DNA of 7,233 bases. It comes from an uncultured Selenomonas sp. Lineage in GTDB: Bacteria; Bacillota; Negativicutes; Selenomonadales; Selenomonadaceae. The stretch covers positions 1 through 7,233 of the forward strand of contig CAJPRR010000112.1 in NCBI GenBank assembly GCA_905373085.1, written 5' to 3'. Shown piece by piece: positions 1 through 5,705 of the stretch; positions within the stretch are counted from its first letter, which is position 1, and every line of letters starts with the position of its first letter. The translations under genes and the position numbers were made by a program. The notes beneath the pieces were generated by a model. It was not told where the DNA came from. It worked only from the letters and a program-made list of their open reading frames with translations, and did no database searches.

Positions 1-75
1 TACAGCGAAGCCAATATGGAGCGGCTGCGAGAATCCATCGCCCAAATGGAAGCAATCGGCGGTACAAATGACCAT
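1..75 (+). pseudogene. C-terminal end of a RelB/DinJ-like antitoxin, cut by the window edge, possibly decayed
   Basis: Read from base 1, the plus strand gives YSEANMERLRESIAQMEAIG followed by GT. This resembles, from memory, the C-terminal helix of RelB/DinJ-family antitoxins, which often read FYSEANxxRLRxSIxQMExTGGT and stop within about ten residues. The family neutralises RelE/YafQ-type mRNA-cleaving toxins and represses its own operon; no toxin gene lies in the window. The frame here has no stop after GGT. It stays open through the terminator hairpin at 91-134 and on, antisense to the GerMN gene, to a stop at 892-894. A TGA in another frame at 69-71 would close the gene after a one-base shift. 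I therefore treat it as a remnant or a frameshifted end, and the right boundary is approximate. The recognition rests on a short stretch, so certainty is moderate. Confidence 0.45.
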
Positions 76-90
76 CTTTACAGCGAGCAA

Positions 91-134
91 AAGGGGCTGT
101 CGCACTTAGATCATGTGCGGCAGCCCCTTTTTTT
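91..134 (+). terminator. Strong intrinsic terminator, probably bidirectional
   Basis: The arm AAGGGGCTG (91-99) pairs with CAGCCCCTT (121-129). The helix continues as T100-G120 and CGCAC (101-105) with GTGCG (115-119), giving about 15 pairs around a 9-nt loop. On the plus strand it is followed by seven T (128-134), a textbook Rho-independent terminator. On the minus strand four A (89-92) provide a shorter T tract, so it can also end the minus-strand operon that finishes with the GerMN gene. Its position between convergent genes fits shared use. Confidence 0.88.
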
Positions 135-180
135 CCATAGAGAAATATCTATCCTCGTCCCGAAATCATCAGGATTCTTC

Positions 181-762
181 TCACAGAAGTTCTGTCATGC
201 GCTTGAGCGGCTTCGACGTGTCGAGATGACCGGCCAGAGAGTCGACTTTCTTTCCTTCGAGAAGGATCTGCACGGACCTCACCTCGGGAAACTCGGTCAG
301 GGTGTTGACGATGGAGCCGACGAGCATTTCCTCTCCCGTCGAGCCTCCTGCAAAGTTCTTGACGAGGTCTTCGCTGAAATCGACGGTCGCAATGCCGTTC
401 TTGACTGCGACGCTCTTGAGCTTCGCCTTCTTGGGGATGATCGTGACGACGCCCTTCGCCTTCGTGCCCGAGAGCAGGGATTCCATCGCCGCCTTGTACT
501 TGCCGTCCTGCGTCGCCTCGACCGTGCGCATCTCGGCGACGAGCTTCATGCCGTTGTCGTCGGGATAGTAGACCTTGATGCCGATCTTTTCTGCCTGCTT
601 GGCCGCATCGTTCTTCGTCCCCGCATCCTTCTTGTCCGTCGCCGCCGGCTTGTCCGCCGCCGATGTGTCCGCGCCCTTGGATTTGTCGTCTGCACCGCAG
701 CCCACAGCAAGGAGAAGCGTCAGGAGCATGAGGAGCGCGAGCATGGATTTCATGATTTTCAT
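181..762 (-). CDS. GerMN-domain lipoprotein
   Basis: This 193-residue secreted lipoprotein carries one GerMN (sporulation/germination GerM-type) domain. Residues 1-21 form a hydrophobic signal peptide ending LAVGC, with Cys22 as the likely lipidated residue; Ala at -3 makes the lipobox slightly atypical. Residues 23-60 are a low-complexity Lys/Asp/Ala linker. Residues 61-185 hold the domain, with family hallmarks such as VTIIPKKAKLKSV, VDFSEDL, IVNTLTEFPEV and the LAGHLD end motif. GerM-type domains are associated with the cell wall, and in Bacillus GerM acts in spore engulfment and germination; no catalytic activity is assigned. The ATG at 762 is chosen because AAAGGCGG lies 9 nt upstream and it starts the signal peptide cleanly. 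A TTG at 801 would overlap the amidase gene and add a charged N terminus. It follows the amidase by 25 nt and is the last gene of the operon. The envelope role is inferred. Confidence 0.88.
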   Translation of the reverse strand: MKIMKSMLALLMLLTLLLAVGCGADDKSKGADTSAADKPAATDKKDAGTKNDAAKQAEKIGIKVYYPDDNGMKLVAEMRTVEATQDGKYKAAMESLLSGTKAKGVVTIIPKKAKLKSVAVKNGIATVDFSEDLVKNFAGGSTGEEMLVGSIVNTLTEFPEVRSVQILLEGKKVDSLAGHLDTSKPLKRMTELL

Positions 763-787
763 TCTAAAAAACCGCCTTTCTATTCGC

Positions 788-1852
788 TTATCCGCCCGCA
801 AAGAAGCGGCTCAGCCCCTTCGCTATGGCAAATGCCATCTTGTTTTGAAAATCCTCCGAGGTCAAGAGGGCTTCTTCTCGCTCATTCGAGATGAAAGCAA
901 GCTCGACAAGAGAGGCAGGCATGCTCGAATGCTTGAGCACGTAGAGGTTTGCCTCCTTCGCGCCGCGATCCCGCAGGCCGCCCGCCGCAAGAAGCTCTTC
1001 CTGCAGGATGGCAGCGAGCCTGCCGCCCTCGATCGATCCATAGTACGAATACGTTTCCGTGCCGTTCGCCGTCGGGCTGGAAAAAGCGTTGCAGTGGATG
1101 CTCAAGAACAGCTCCGCTCCCGGCGTGCGCTCGGCGACATCGACACGCGCCTGCAGTTCCTGTCCGTCCGAAGCGTTCGGGCCGTAGACGTCGCGATCCG
1201 TCGTTCGTGTCATCACGACGTGCGCACCTGCACCTTCCAAGAGACGCTGCACCTTCTGCGCCACCTGGAGAGCCACATCCTTTTCACGCACGCCGCTCGG
1301 GCCGACCGCGCCCGAGTCGCTGCCGCCGTGCCCGGGATCGAGCACGATCGTATGCCCGGCGACGCCTTCGATGCCATCGGGCGCGACGAAGGCCGGCACA
1401 GGAAGAGCGACGGGCGTCATCACGTCGATGACAAGGCGATCCGGCTTCTTCGCGCTGCGATCGGCCGGCAGCGTATAGACGGCATAGTTCTGATCCTCCA
1501 CCTCCGAGGCGAAGGAAACCATGATCTCCACGCCGCGCCGTCCCTCCTCGCGCAGCGTCATGAAGCGTCCGAGTGCGCCGTCGAGCGTCGCATCCGTGCG
1601 CATGGCGCCGAGCTTCGCATCCTGCACGGCCACGATCAGATGCTTGGGCTTTGCCGGATCTTTCTGAACCGTATAGGAAGCATCCGCACGATTCATGCCG
1701 ATCTCGATGCGCAGCACGCTGCGTCCGTCCTCCTCGATCACCTGATACCGGAGGTCGTTGAACTCAAGCGCCCGCGCGGCGAAAACCTCGGGAGCAAAGA
1801 GCATGAGCGCCAGCAGAAAAAGGCTGACGGACAAGAAAAATCGTTTGAACAA
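788..1852 (-). CDS. Secreted N-acetylmuramoyl-L-alanine amidase, AMIN + Amidase_3
   Basis: This is a zinc-dependent amidase that cleaves the bond between N-acetylmuramic acid and the stem peptide of peptidoglycan. Numbering from the TTG at 1852 (354 residues), residues 1-24 form a signal peptide ending FAPEVFA. Residues about 30-145 look like an AMIN envelope-targeting domain, and 165-354 are the Amidase_3 (AmiC/CwlM-type) catalytic domain. The four expected zinc/catalytic residues are present: His175 in DPGHGG, Glu190 in REKD, His253 in SIHCNA and Glu317 in VELAFISN. An ATG at 1879 is also in frame, but its GGAG is 12 nt away and it puts hydrophobic residues before the basic Lys-Arg. The TTG has AGGAG 8 nt upstream, inside the 10-mer ACGATAGGAG that also precedes the lipoprotein gene at 3032. 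It lies downstream of the DUF3006 gene and upstream of the GerMN gene. AMIN-bearing amidases typically work in daughter-cell separation in diderms. Confidence 0.93.
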   Translation of the reverse strand: MFKRFFLSVSLFLLALMLFAPEVFAARALEFNDLRYQVIEEDGRSVLRIEIGMNRADASYTVQKDPAKPKHLIVAVQDAKLGAMRTDATLDGALGRFMTLREEGRRGVEIMVSFASEVEDQNYAVYTLPADRSAKKPDRLVIDVMTPVALPVPAFVAPDGIEGVAGHTIVLDPGHGGSDSGAVGPSGVREKDVALQVAQKVQRLLEGAGAHVVMTRTTDRDVYGPNASDGQELQARVDVAERTPGAELFLSIHCNAFSSPTANGTETYSYYGSIEGGRLAAILQEELLAAGGLRDRGAKEANLYVLKHSSMPASLVELAFISNEREEALLTSEDFQNKMAFAIAKGLSRFFAGG

Positions 1853-1860
1853 AAAAACCA

Positions 1861-1870
1861 CTCCTATCGT
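1861..1870 (-). promoter_or_regulatory. Shine-Dalgarno deciding a TTG start for the amidase gene
   Basis: On the minus strand this reads ACGATAGGAG, placing AGGAG 8 nt before TTG (1850-1852). The identical 10-mer stands 7 nt before the ATG at 3032. The ATG at 1879 lies upstream of this site, so if it were used the site would be coding. Good spacing and a cleaner signal peptide favour the TTG, but translation from both starts cannot be excluded. Confidence 0.6.
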
Positions 1871-1913
1871 CAATCTCATAAGAGCGTCAAGCTCCGAATT
1901 TCCATCTCGCTTC

Positions 1914-2126
1914 TCATTCTCCCTTGAGGCTATTTAAGAGAGTCTCCGCTTCTTCACGCGCCTCTCTCGTACGCTCTTCGTCAAAGGAAATCTCCCAGCG
2001 GATGTAATCGCCCTCCGAAAGCCCTGCGGGCAGTTCGTCGGCAGGAAAGACGACCTTCTTCTCTTGCTCGCCCACGAGCAGAACGGCCTTGTCCTCCTCG
2101 AAGCGGTCAATGACGGCAAATGCCAT
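1914..2126 (-). CDS. DUF3006 family small protein
   Basis: This 70-residue protein starts MAFAVIDRFEEDKAVLLVG, matching the DUF3006 pattern of an N-terminal IDRFE motif, alternating beta-type hydrophobics, a central LPAGLSEGDYI segment (a turn found in the family as LPEGxxEGD), and an acidic/basic helical tail. It has no signal peptide or membrane segment, so it is predicted to be cytoplasmic. The function is unknown. Its ATG directly follows the TAA of the metallo-beta-lactamase lipoprotein gene, with AAGGAGG 8 nt upstream inside that gene's 3' end, so the two are probably translationally coupled. DUF3006 genes are often seen beside ComEC-like metallo-beta-lactamase genes (recalled, not checked), suggesting a functional partnership. 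The amidase gene follows after about 60 nt. Confidence 0.82.
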   Translation of the reverse strand: MAFAVIDRFEEDKAVLLVGEQEKKVVFPADELPAGLSEGDYIRWEISFDEERTREAREEAETLLNSLKGE

Positions 2127-3032
2127 TTACTTTTCCTCCTTCACGCTGTAGGTCTTGCCGTCCGAGGTTATGGCGATCGTGCCGCCTTGGTCGGTGCGAT
2201 AGACCTTGATGTTGAACTTCTTGTATCTTTCGAGGACTTCCTTGTGCGGATGCCCGTAATCGTTTCCCGCGCCGCAGGAGATCGCGACGACCTCGGGCGT
2301 GACAGCCTTCAAGAACGCCGTCGTCGACGAAGTCTTGCTGCCGTGGTGCGGCGACTTGAGGACGAGGCTCTTGAGATCGGCTGCGCTGTGGCGCGAGAGC
2401 GTCGATTTCTCCGTCTCCTTTTCCGCATCACCCGTGAAGAGCATCGTGAAGTCGCCGTATTCGAGCCTGCCGACGATCGAGTTGATATTGAGGTTCGGCT
2501 TGCCGTTCTTCTTGCCGCCTTCCTTCACCATCTCGGCCGTCGGACTCAGAACACGGAACGAGACGCCGCCGCCGAAGTCGAGCACATCGCCGTCGACGAG
2601 CGCCTTGTAGGGAATGCTCTTCGACTTGATGGTCTTCAGGTAGTCGCGGTAGAACTTCGTCGTCGTCGGCTCGCCGTTGTCATAGACCGCCTTGACCTCG
2701 CAGTTCTTGAAGAGGACGGAAGCGCCGCCCAGATGATCGGCATGGGGGTGCGTGATGATGAGCTTGTCGACCGTCTTGATATTTTCTTTCTTGAGCGCCG
2801 CTTCGAGCTTCGGATGCTCGTCGAGGTCGCCCGTGTCGATGAATATGGTCTGATCCGCCGTTCGTATGAGGATGGCGTCGCCCTGCCCGATGTCGAGCAC
2901 CTTGACTTCCAGAGCGCCGTCCTTCGTCTGCGCCGCTTCCGTGCCGCCTGCCGCCCCCGGCTGTGTCGCACAGCCCGCCAGCAGCGTGCAGGCAAAAACG
3001 AGCGCAAAGAGTATGCCCAACATTTTTTTCAT
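2127..3032 (-). CDS. ComEC/Rec2-like metallo-beta-lactamase-fold lipoprotein
   Basis: This 301-residue secreted metallohydrolase resembles the C-terminal domain of the DNA-uptake protein ComEC, without the ComEC membrane channel. Residues 1-20 are a signal peptide with an ideal lipobox LAGC (Cys21 lipidated). The domain starts near residue 41 with LEVKVLDIGQGDAILI. Metal-binding signatures are HPHADH (95-100), TGD (200-202, bridging Asp202), PHHGS (228-232) and GHPH (260-263), all intact, so it should be active. Relatives are proposed or shown to hydrolyse nucleic acid or phosphodiesters; the substrate here is unknown. The ATG at 3032 has AGGAG at 7 nt and begins the signal peptide exactly. 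An ATG at 3065 would prepend eleven polar residues and is rejected. It lies 36 nt after the HAD gene and abuts the DUF3006 gene. Confidence 0.9.
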   Translation of the reverse strand: MKKMLGILFALVFACTLLAGCATQPGAAGGTEAAQTKDGALEVKVLDIGQGDAILIRTADQTIFIDTGDLDEHPKLEAALKKENIKTVDKLIITHPHADHLGGASVLFKNCEVKAVYDNGEPTTTKFYRDYLKTIKSKSIPYKALVDGDVLDFGGGVSFRVLSPTAEMVKEGGKKNGKPNLNINSIVGRLEYGDFTMLFTGDAEKETEKSTLSRHSAADLKSLVLKSPHHGSKTSSTTAFLKAVTPEVVAISCGAGNDYGHPHKEVLERYKKFNIKVYRTDQGGTIAITSDGKTYSVKEEK

Positions 3033-3068
3033 AAGGATTCTCCTATCGTTCGTCCAAGCTGTCATATT

Positions 3069-3860
3069 TCAATCGTCCTGCAAGATGCAATGCTCGATTC
3101 CCCATGCCGCACCGTCTTCCAGCACCGTGGGCACAACGGTCTCAGCATGGGGCAGCAGCCTCTCGTTGGCGTTCCCCATGACGAGGGCGTGCGCGACGGT
3201 CTGCATCATCTCGATGTCGTTCTCGCCGTCGCCGAAAGCGTAGCTTTCTTCCACAGGAACGCCGACGTATTCGAGTGCATGAAGGATGCCCGTGCCCTTC
3301 GATTCGTGCGCGGAATACAGCTCAAAGTTTCTGCCATGTGCCGCATCTACAAGACCCGTGACGCCCGGAAGCTGCAGAAAGTCTGCAAAGGACGTGCACT
3401 CTGCAGCATAAAACTCCATCTTATAGGTCACAACATCGCGCCAGGAAAAATCGCGGCGAAAGAAGTCAAGCGGCACGTCGAAGCTCCTGAAGAAGGCTTC
3501 CAGCCCCTTGCATTCCGCGCCCATGTAGGTGAAGTCCACGCTCTCCTGGCAAAAGTCCAAGCCCTTCTCCTCTGCCAGACGCACGGCGCGGCAGACGAGC
3601 GAAGGCGGCAGCGGCTTCTGGAAGATGATTTCACCGCCGACTATGACGACGGCGCCGTTCATGAGCACAAAGCCGTCGAAGCCGAGGTCGAGCAGCCCCT
3701 GCTCGATGAAGCTGTACGGACGCCCCGTAGCGACGAAGGCATAGTGTCCCGCTTCCTGCAGACGACGAATCGCCGTGCGCACCGCCTCAGTGGGCAGCGG
3801 CCTCTTGTGCGTGACGTCGATGATCGTGCCGTCGAGGTCGAAGAAAACCGCCTTTCTCAT
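3069..3860 (-). CDS. Cof-type HAD-IIB family phosphatase
   Basis: This 263-residue cytoplasmic hydrolase belongs to the haloacid dehalogenase superfamily, Cof/IIB subgroup. Motif I is FFDLDGT (nucleophile Asp8, general acid/base Asp10), motif II is ATGRP (Thr45), motif III is Lys188 in SKGTGI, and motif IV is FGDGENDIEM (Asp211, Asp215). The segment of about residues 82-185 is the IIB cap. Members dephosphorylate sugar phosphates, FMN-type cofactors or pyridoxal phosphate, and the actual substrate cannot be read from sequence. The ATG overlaps the stop of the preceding small membrane-protein gene as ATGA (3857-3860), which implies translational coupling; only a weak GAAGAG precedes it. The cap and the motif spacing are of ordinary length. 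Confidence 0.92.
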   Translation of the reverse strand: MRKAVFFDLDGTIIDVTHKRPLPTEAVRTAIRRLQEAGHYAFVATGRPYSFIEQGLLDLGFDGFVLMNGAVVIVGGEIIFQKPLPPSLVCRAVRLAEEKGLDFCQESVDFTYMGAECKGLEAFFRSFDVPLDFFRRDFSWRDVVTYKMEFYAAECTSFADFLQLPGVTGLVDAAHGRNFELYSAHESKGTGILHALEYVGVPVEESYAFGDGENDIEMMQTVAHALVMGNANERLLPHAETVVPTVLEDGAAWGIEHCILQDD

Positions 3861-4063
3861 TTCTCTTCGCCGACCTCGCTCTTTTTCTCATGCGGCAGAT
3901 CGAAGACGACGCGCATGACGAGGAACACGGTCCACAGTGCCATCGAGACGAGATAGGCGATGTCGATGGTCTGCAGATTGTCATAGTCGAGCGTGGCCAT
4001 GAGCCAGACGGCCGCGACGAGGATGAACCAATCGAGCTTGCGTATTCTTTTCAGTTTTTCCAT
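3857..4063 (-). CDS. Small two-helix membrane protein, unknown function
   Basis: This 68-residue protein matches no family I recognise. It begins with a basic stretch (MEKLKRIRK), followed by a probable transmembrane helix at about residues 11-26, a short DYDNLQT loop, a second helix at about 34-54, and a charged C-terminal tail. The basic N terminus suggests both ends face the cytoplasm. The ATG at 4063 is supported by AAAGGTG a few nt upstream. The frame stays open to 4192, but that extension is Arg/Gly-rich, lacks a ribosome binding site and runs into the terminator after sigH. The gene is real by its coupling to the HAD gene (4-nt overlap). It appears to be the first gene of the envelope operon. 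Confidence 0.75.
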   Translation of the reverse strand: MEKLKRIRKLDWFILVAAVWLMATLDYDNLQTIDIAYLVSMALWTVFLVMRVVFDLPHEKKSEVGEEK

Positions 4064-4177
4064 GCATTTCACCTTTCCCCTTGCTTTCCTGCACGCTTTT
4101 GCATCGGAAGACTCACGCGAACCCACCGTCAAGAGCCGCCCGCCGCCCGGTTTCCGAGCGCCCTCCCCCTGCATGCG

Positions 4178-4218
4178 AAAAGCCGCTCCCATGCCAAGCG
4201 CCTTGGCTGAAAGCGGCT
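4178..4218 (-). terminator. Intrinsic terminator after sigH
   Basis: On the minus strand AGCCGCT (4212-4218) pairs with AGCGGCT (4181-4187). An inner helix GCCAAG/CTTGGC (4202-4207 with 4193-4198) closes a 3-nt loop, with a small asymmetric internal loop between the helices. Four T follow on the minus strand (4178-4181), the first overlapping the stem. The hairpin begins 8 nt after the sigH stop. The short T tract means termination may be partial, letting some sigH transcripts reach the downstream genes. Confidence 0.72.
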
Positions 4219-4225
4219 GCCCTCT

Positions 4226-4972
4226 CTATTTCCGCTGCATCTGGGCGTCAAGGGCGTCGTGCATCCGATGATTGATCGTGCTCAAACCTCGGTAGACCGT
4301 CGTGATGTCAACCTCGTCGCCGCGATTTTCCATGTAGCGCTCCAGCTTGCGCTTCACGCGCTGCAGGGCGTTGTCGATGGACTTGACATGGCGGTCGAGG
4401 TCGACGGCGATCTCCTGATACGACTTGCCGTCGAGGTAGCTCATGAGCACGCGCCATTCGAGATCGCTCAGGATCTCTTCCATCTTTTCCTCGATGTCGA
4501 CGAACTCTTCCTGACTGATGACGAGCTCCTCGGGATTTGAAACGCGTGCTCCCGGCAAAATATCGAGGAGCGTGCGGTCGGAATCCTCATCGTAAATCGG
4601 CTTGTTAAGCGATATGTATGAATTCAGCGGAATATGCTTCTGGCGCGTCGCCGTCTTGATCGCCGTGATGATCTGGCGCGTCACGCAGAGCTCAGCGAAT
4701 GCGCGAAAGGACGAAAGGCGGTCGTTTCGGAAATCGCGGATCGCCTTGTAGAGGCCGATCATGCCTTCCTGCACGATATCCTCGCGGTCGGCGCCGATAA
4801 GAAAGTAGGAACGCGCCTTCGCGCGAACGAAGTTTCGATACTTGTTGATCAGGTAATCCAGAGCGATGTTGCTGCAATTTTCCTTGATTCTGGATATGAC
4901 TTCCTCATCCGTCAGGCCGTCAAATCCTTCAAACCGTGTATCGCTGCCGCTGTCTCTCATTTCCGCTTCCAT
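4226..4972 (-). CDS. sigH: RNA polymerase sigma-H factor
   Basis: This 248-residue sigma-70 family factor is the Firmicutes SigH/Spo0H that directs transition-phase genes (competence and early sporulation in Bacillus). Region 2 (about residues 38-107) includes NKYRNFVRAKARSYFLIGAD and REDIVQEGMIGLYKAIRDF, almost identical to the Bacillus protein. TRQKHIPLNS follows, and region 4 (about 165-213) has the helix-turn-helix around YQEIAVDLDRHVKSIDNAL. About 27 residues after the usual end form an extra tail, GDEVDITTVYRG onward, ending in MQRK. The start is uncertain: ATG 4972 has GGGG at 8 nt and ATG 4960 has GGAAG at 5 nt. A GTG at 5125 lies upstream of the promoter at 5066-5095 and is excluded if that promoter is used. 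sigH follows the yacP gene, as in Bacillus. Whether this organism sporulates is not evident. Confidence 0.95.
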   Translation of the reverse strand: MEAEMRDSGSDTRFEGFDGLTDEEVISRIKENCSNIALDYLINKYRNFVRAKARSYFLIGADREDIVQEGMIGLYKAIRDFRNDRLSSFRAFAELCVTRQIITAIKTATRQKHIPLNSYISLNKPIYDEDSDRTLLDILPGARVSNPEELVISQEEFVDIEEKMEEILSDLEWRVLMSYLDGKSYQEIAVDLDRHVKSIDNALQRVKRKLERYMENRGDEVDITTVYRGLSTINHRMHDALDAQMQRK

Positions 4973-5065
4973 AGCATCGACCCCATTCGTGTTGTTTTCC
5001 ACTTCTGAAGAAAACGATGTCCCCCTGAAGGGCTGCCGTTCCCTCGGCCTCCCCTGACTGCTTTG

Positions 5066-5095
5066 ATTATACTCCACAGATGGCCGAAACGTCAA
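5066..5095 (-). promoter_or_regulatory. Sigma-A-type promoter of sigH
   Basis: On the minus strand TTGACG (5090-5095) is followed by an 18-bp spacer and a perfect TATAAT (5066-5071). The predicted transcription start is near 5059, leaving a leader of about 85 nt before the ATG at 4972. It lies in the gap after the yacP stop (5172), so sigH can be expressed apart from the upstream genes. No terminator is visible between yacP and this promoter, so read-through is also likely. Confidence 0.8.
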
Positions 5096-5131
5096 GCGCG
5101 GCGCGGCTTTTTCCGCCTTTGGCACGCCTTA

Positions 5132-5160
5132 TTGCTCATATTTCTCATTTTCCCTATAAT
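5132..5160 (+). promoter_or_regulatory. Possible plus-strand promoter, antisense to yacP
   Basis: TTGCTC (5132-5137), a 17-bp spacer and a perfect TATAAT (5155-5160) lie in an AT-rich patch of an otherwise GC-rich region, pointing into the 3' end of the yacP gene on the opposite strand. The -35 box matches consensus at three positions only. With the sigH promoter it would form a divergent pair. No plausible gene follows on the plus strand, so any product would be an antisense RNA. The AT-rich patch could give this match by chance. Confidence 0.3.
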
Positions 5161-5171
5161 TTCCAGGCGCT

Positions 5172-5702
5172 TCAGCGGCGCTTCTTGCGCAGGGCGTCGA
5201 GCTTCGCCGCCGTGCGGCTGTCGATGCGCGAGCCGACTTCGTTGCGCGAAAGGGGCAGCGTCACTTCGCCCAAGTACTCGTCGGCAATCTTTTTCTTCGT
5301 CTTCTTCACGCGCCGCCAAAGCTCCGCCGACGAGATGCGATAGGCGCCCGCGCCGAGGATCGCCGACTGCTCGGCGCCGTCGGAGGTCACGACGTGCACC
5401 TCGCGCGAGGTGCGCACGGATTCGTAGGCAAGGCGCTCGATGCAGCTGTCCGCCGTCACGCCCTCGCCCGTGTAGATGACCTCGAAGTGCGGCGCGACCT
5501 GTTCCCTGTGCTCTTCGCCGCTTGCAAAGAGCGCATCAAAGACGACGGTCATATCGTATTTTTCGTAAGCGCCGTATTCCATGAGCATGTGGAGCAAGCG
5601 GTCACGCGCTTCTGCGAGGTCGCCCGCGCAGGAGGCCAGCTCAGGCAGCGCATGGATGACGTTGTAGCCGTCGATGATGAAGTGCTCGCGCTTCCTCGCC
5701 AT
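5172..5702 (-). CDS. yacP: NYN-domain ribonuclease, YacP/Rae1 type
   Basis: This 176-residue protein has the PIN-like NYN fold of the YacP family. The Bacillus member (Rae1) is a ribosome-associated endoribonuclease that cuts mRNA in a translation-dependent way. The acidic residues that bind the catalytic metal are visible: Asp11 in IIDGYNVI, Asp56 in VVFDA, Asp85 in TADSCIERL and Asp108 in TSDGAEQ. The remaining C terminus (about 130-176) is a basic, helical region rich in Lys and Arg, fitting contact with rRNA. The ATG lies 3 nt after the rlmB stop with GGAAGGG upstream, so the two are co-translated. The order rlmB-yacP-sigH is the conserved Firmicutes arrangement, which supports orthology. 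The length is near the usual 170 residues. Confidence 0.92.
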   Translation of the reverse strand: MARKREHFIIDGYNVIHALPELASCAGDLAEARDRLLHMLMEYGAYEKYDMTVVFDALFASGEEHREQVAPHFEVIYTGEGVTADSCIERLAYESVRTSREVHVVTSDGAEQSAILGAGAYRISSAELWRRVKKTKKKIADEYLGEVTLPLSRNEVGSRIDSRTAAKLDALRKKRR

Positions 5703-5705
5703 CGT

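Noticed and set aside
575..1927. 450-codon open frame on the plus strand
   Set aside because: Antisense to the amidase and GerMN genes, with no domain, no good ribosome site and an Arg-rich biased composition.
2064..3956. 630-codon open frame on the plus strand
   Set aside because: It lies antisense to the DUF3006, MBL and HAD genes, all with clear family motifs. Its translation is Arg/His/Asp-rich without recognisable domains, and it crosses gene boundaries. GC-rich codon bias explains the lack of stops.
4103..4132. Possible minus-strand promoter TTGACG-18-TCCGAT for the envelope operon
   Set aside because: The -35 box is good but the -10 box matches at only three positions in a GC-rich setting; not enough to call.
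4064..4192. N-terminal extension of the small membrane protein
   Set aside because: It runs into the terminator stem after sigH, is Arg/Gly-rich and has no ribosome site; ATG 4063 has AAAGGTG.
4973..5125. Longer SigH starting at a GTG at 5125
   Set aside because: The added N terminus would span the TTGACG/TATAAT promoter, lacks similarity to SigH, and makes the protein far longer than the family.
5096..5171. Terminator after yacP
   Set aside because: Only short GGC/GCC repeats without a stable stem or T tract on the minus strand.
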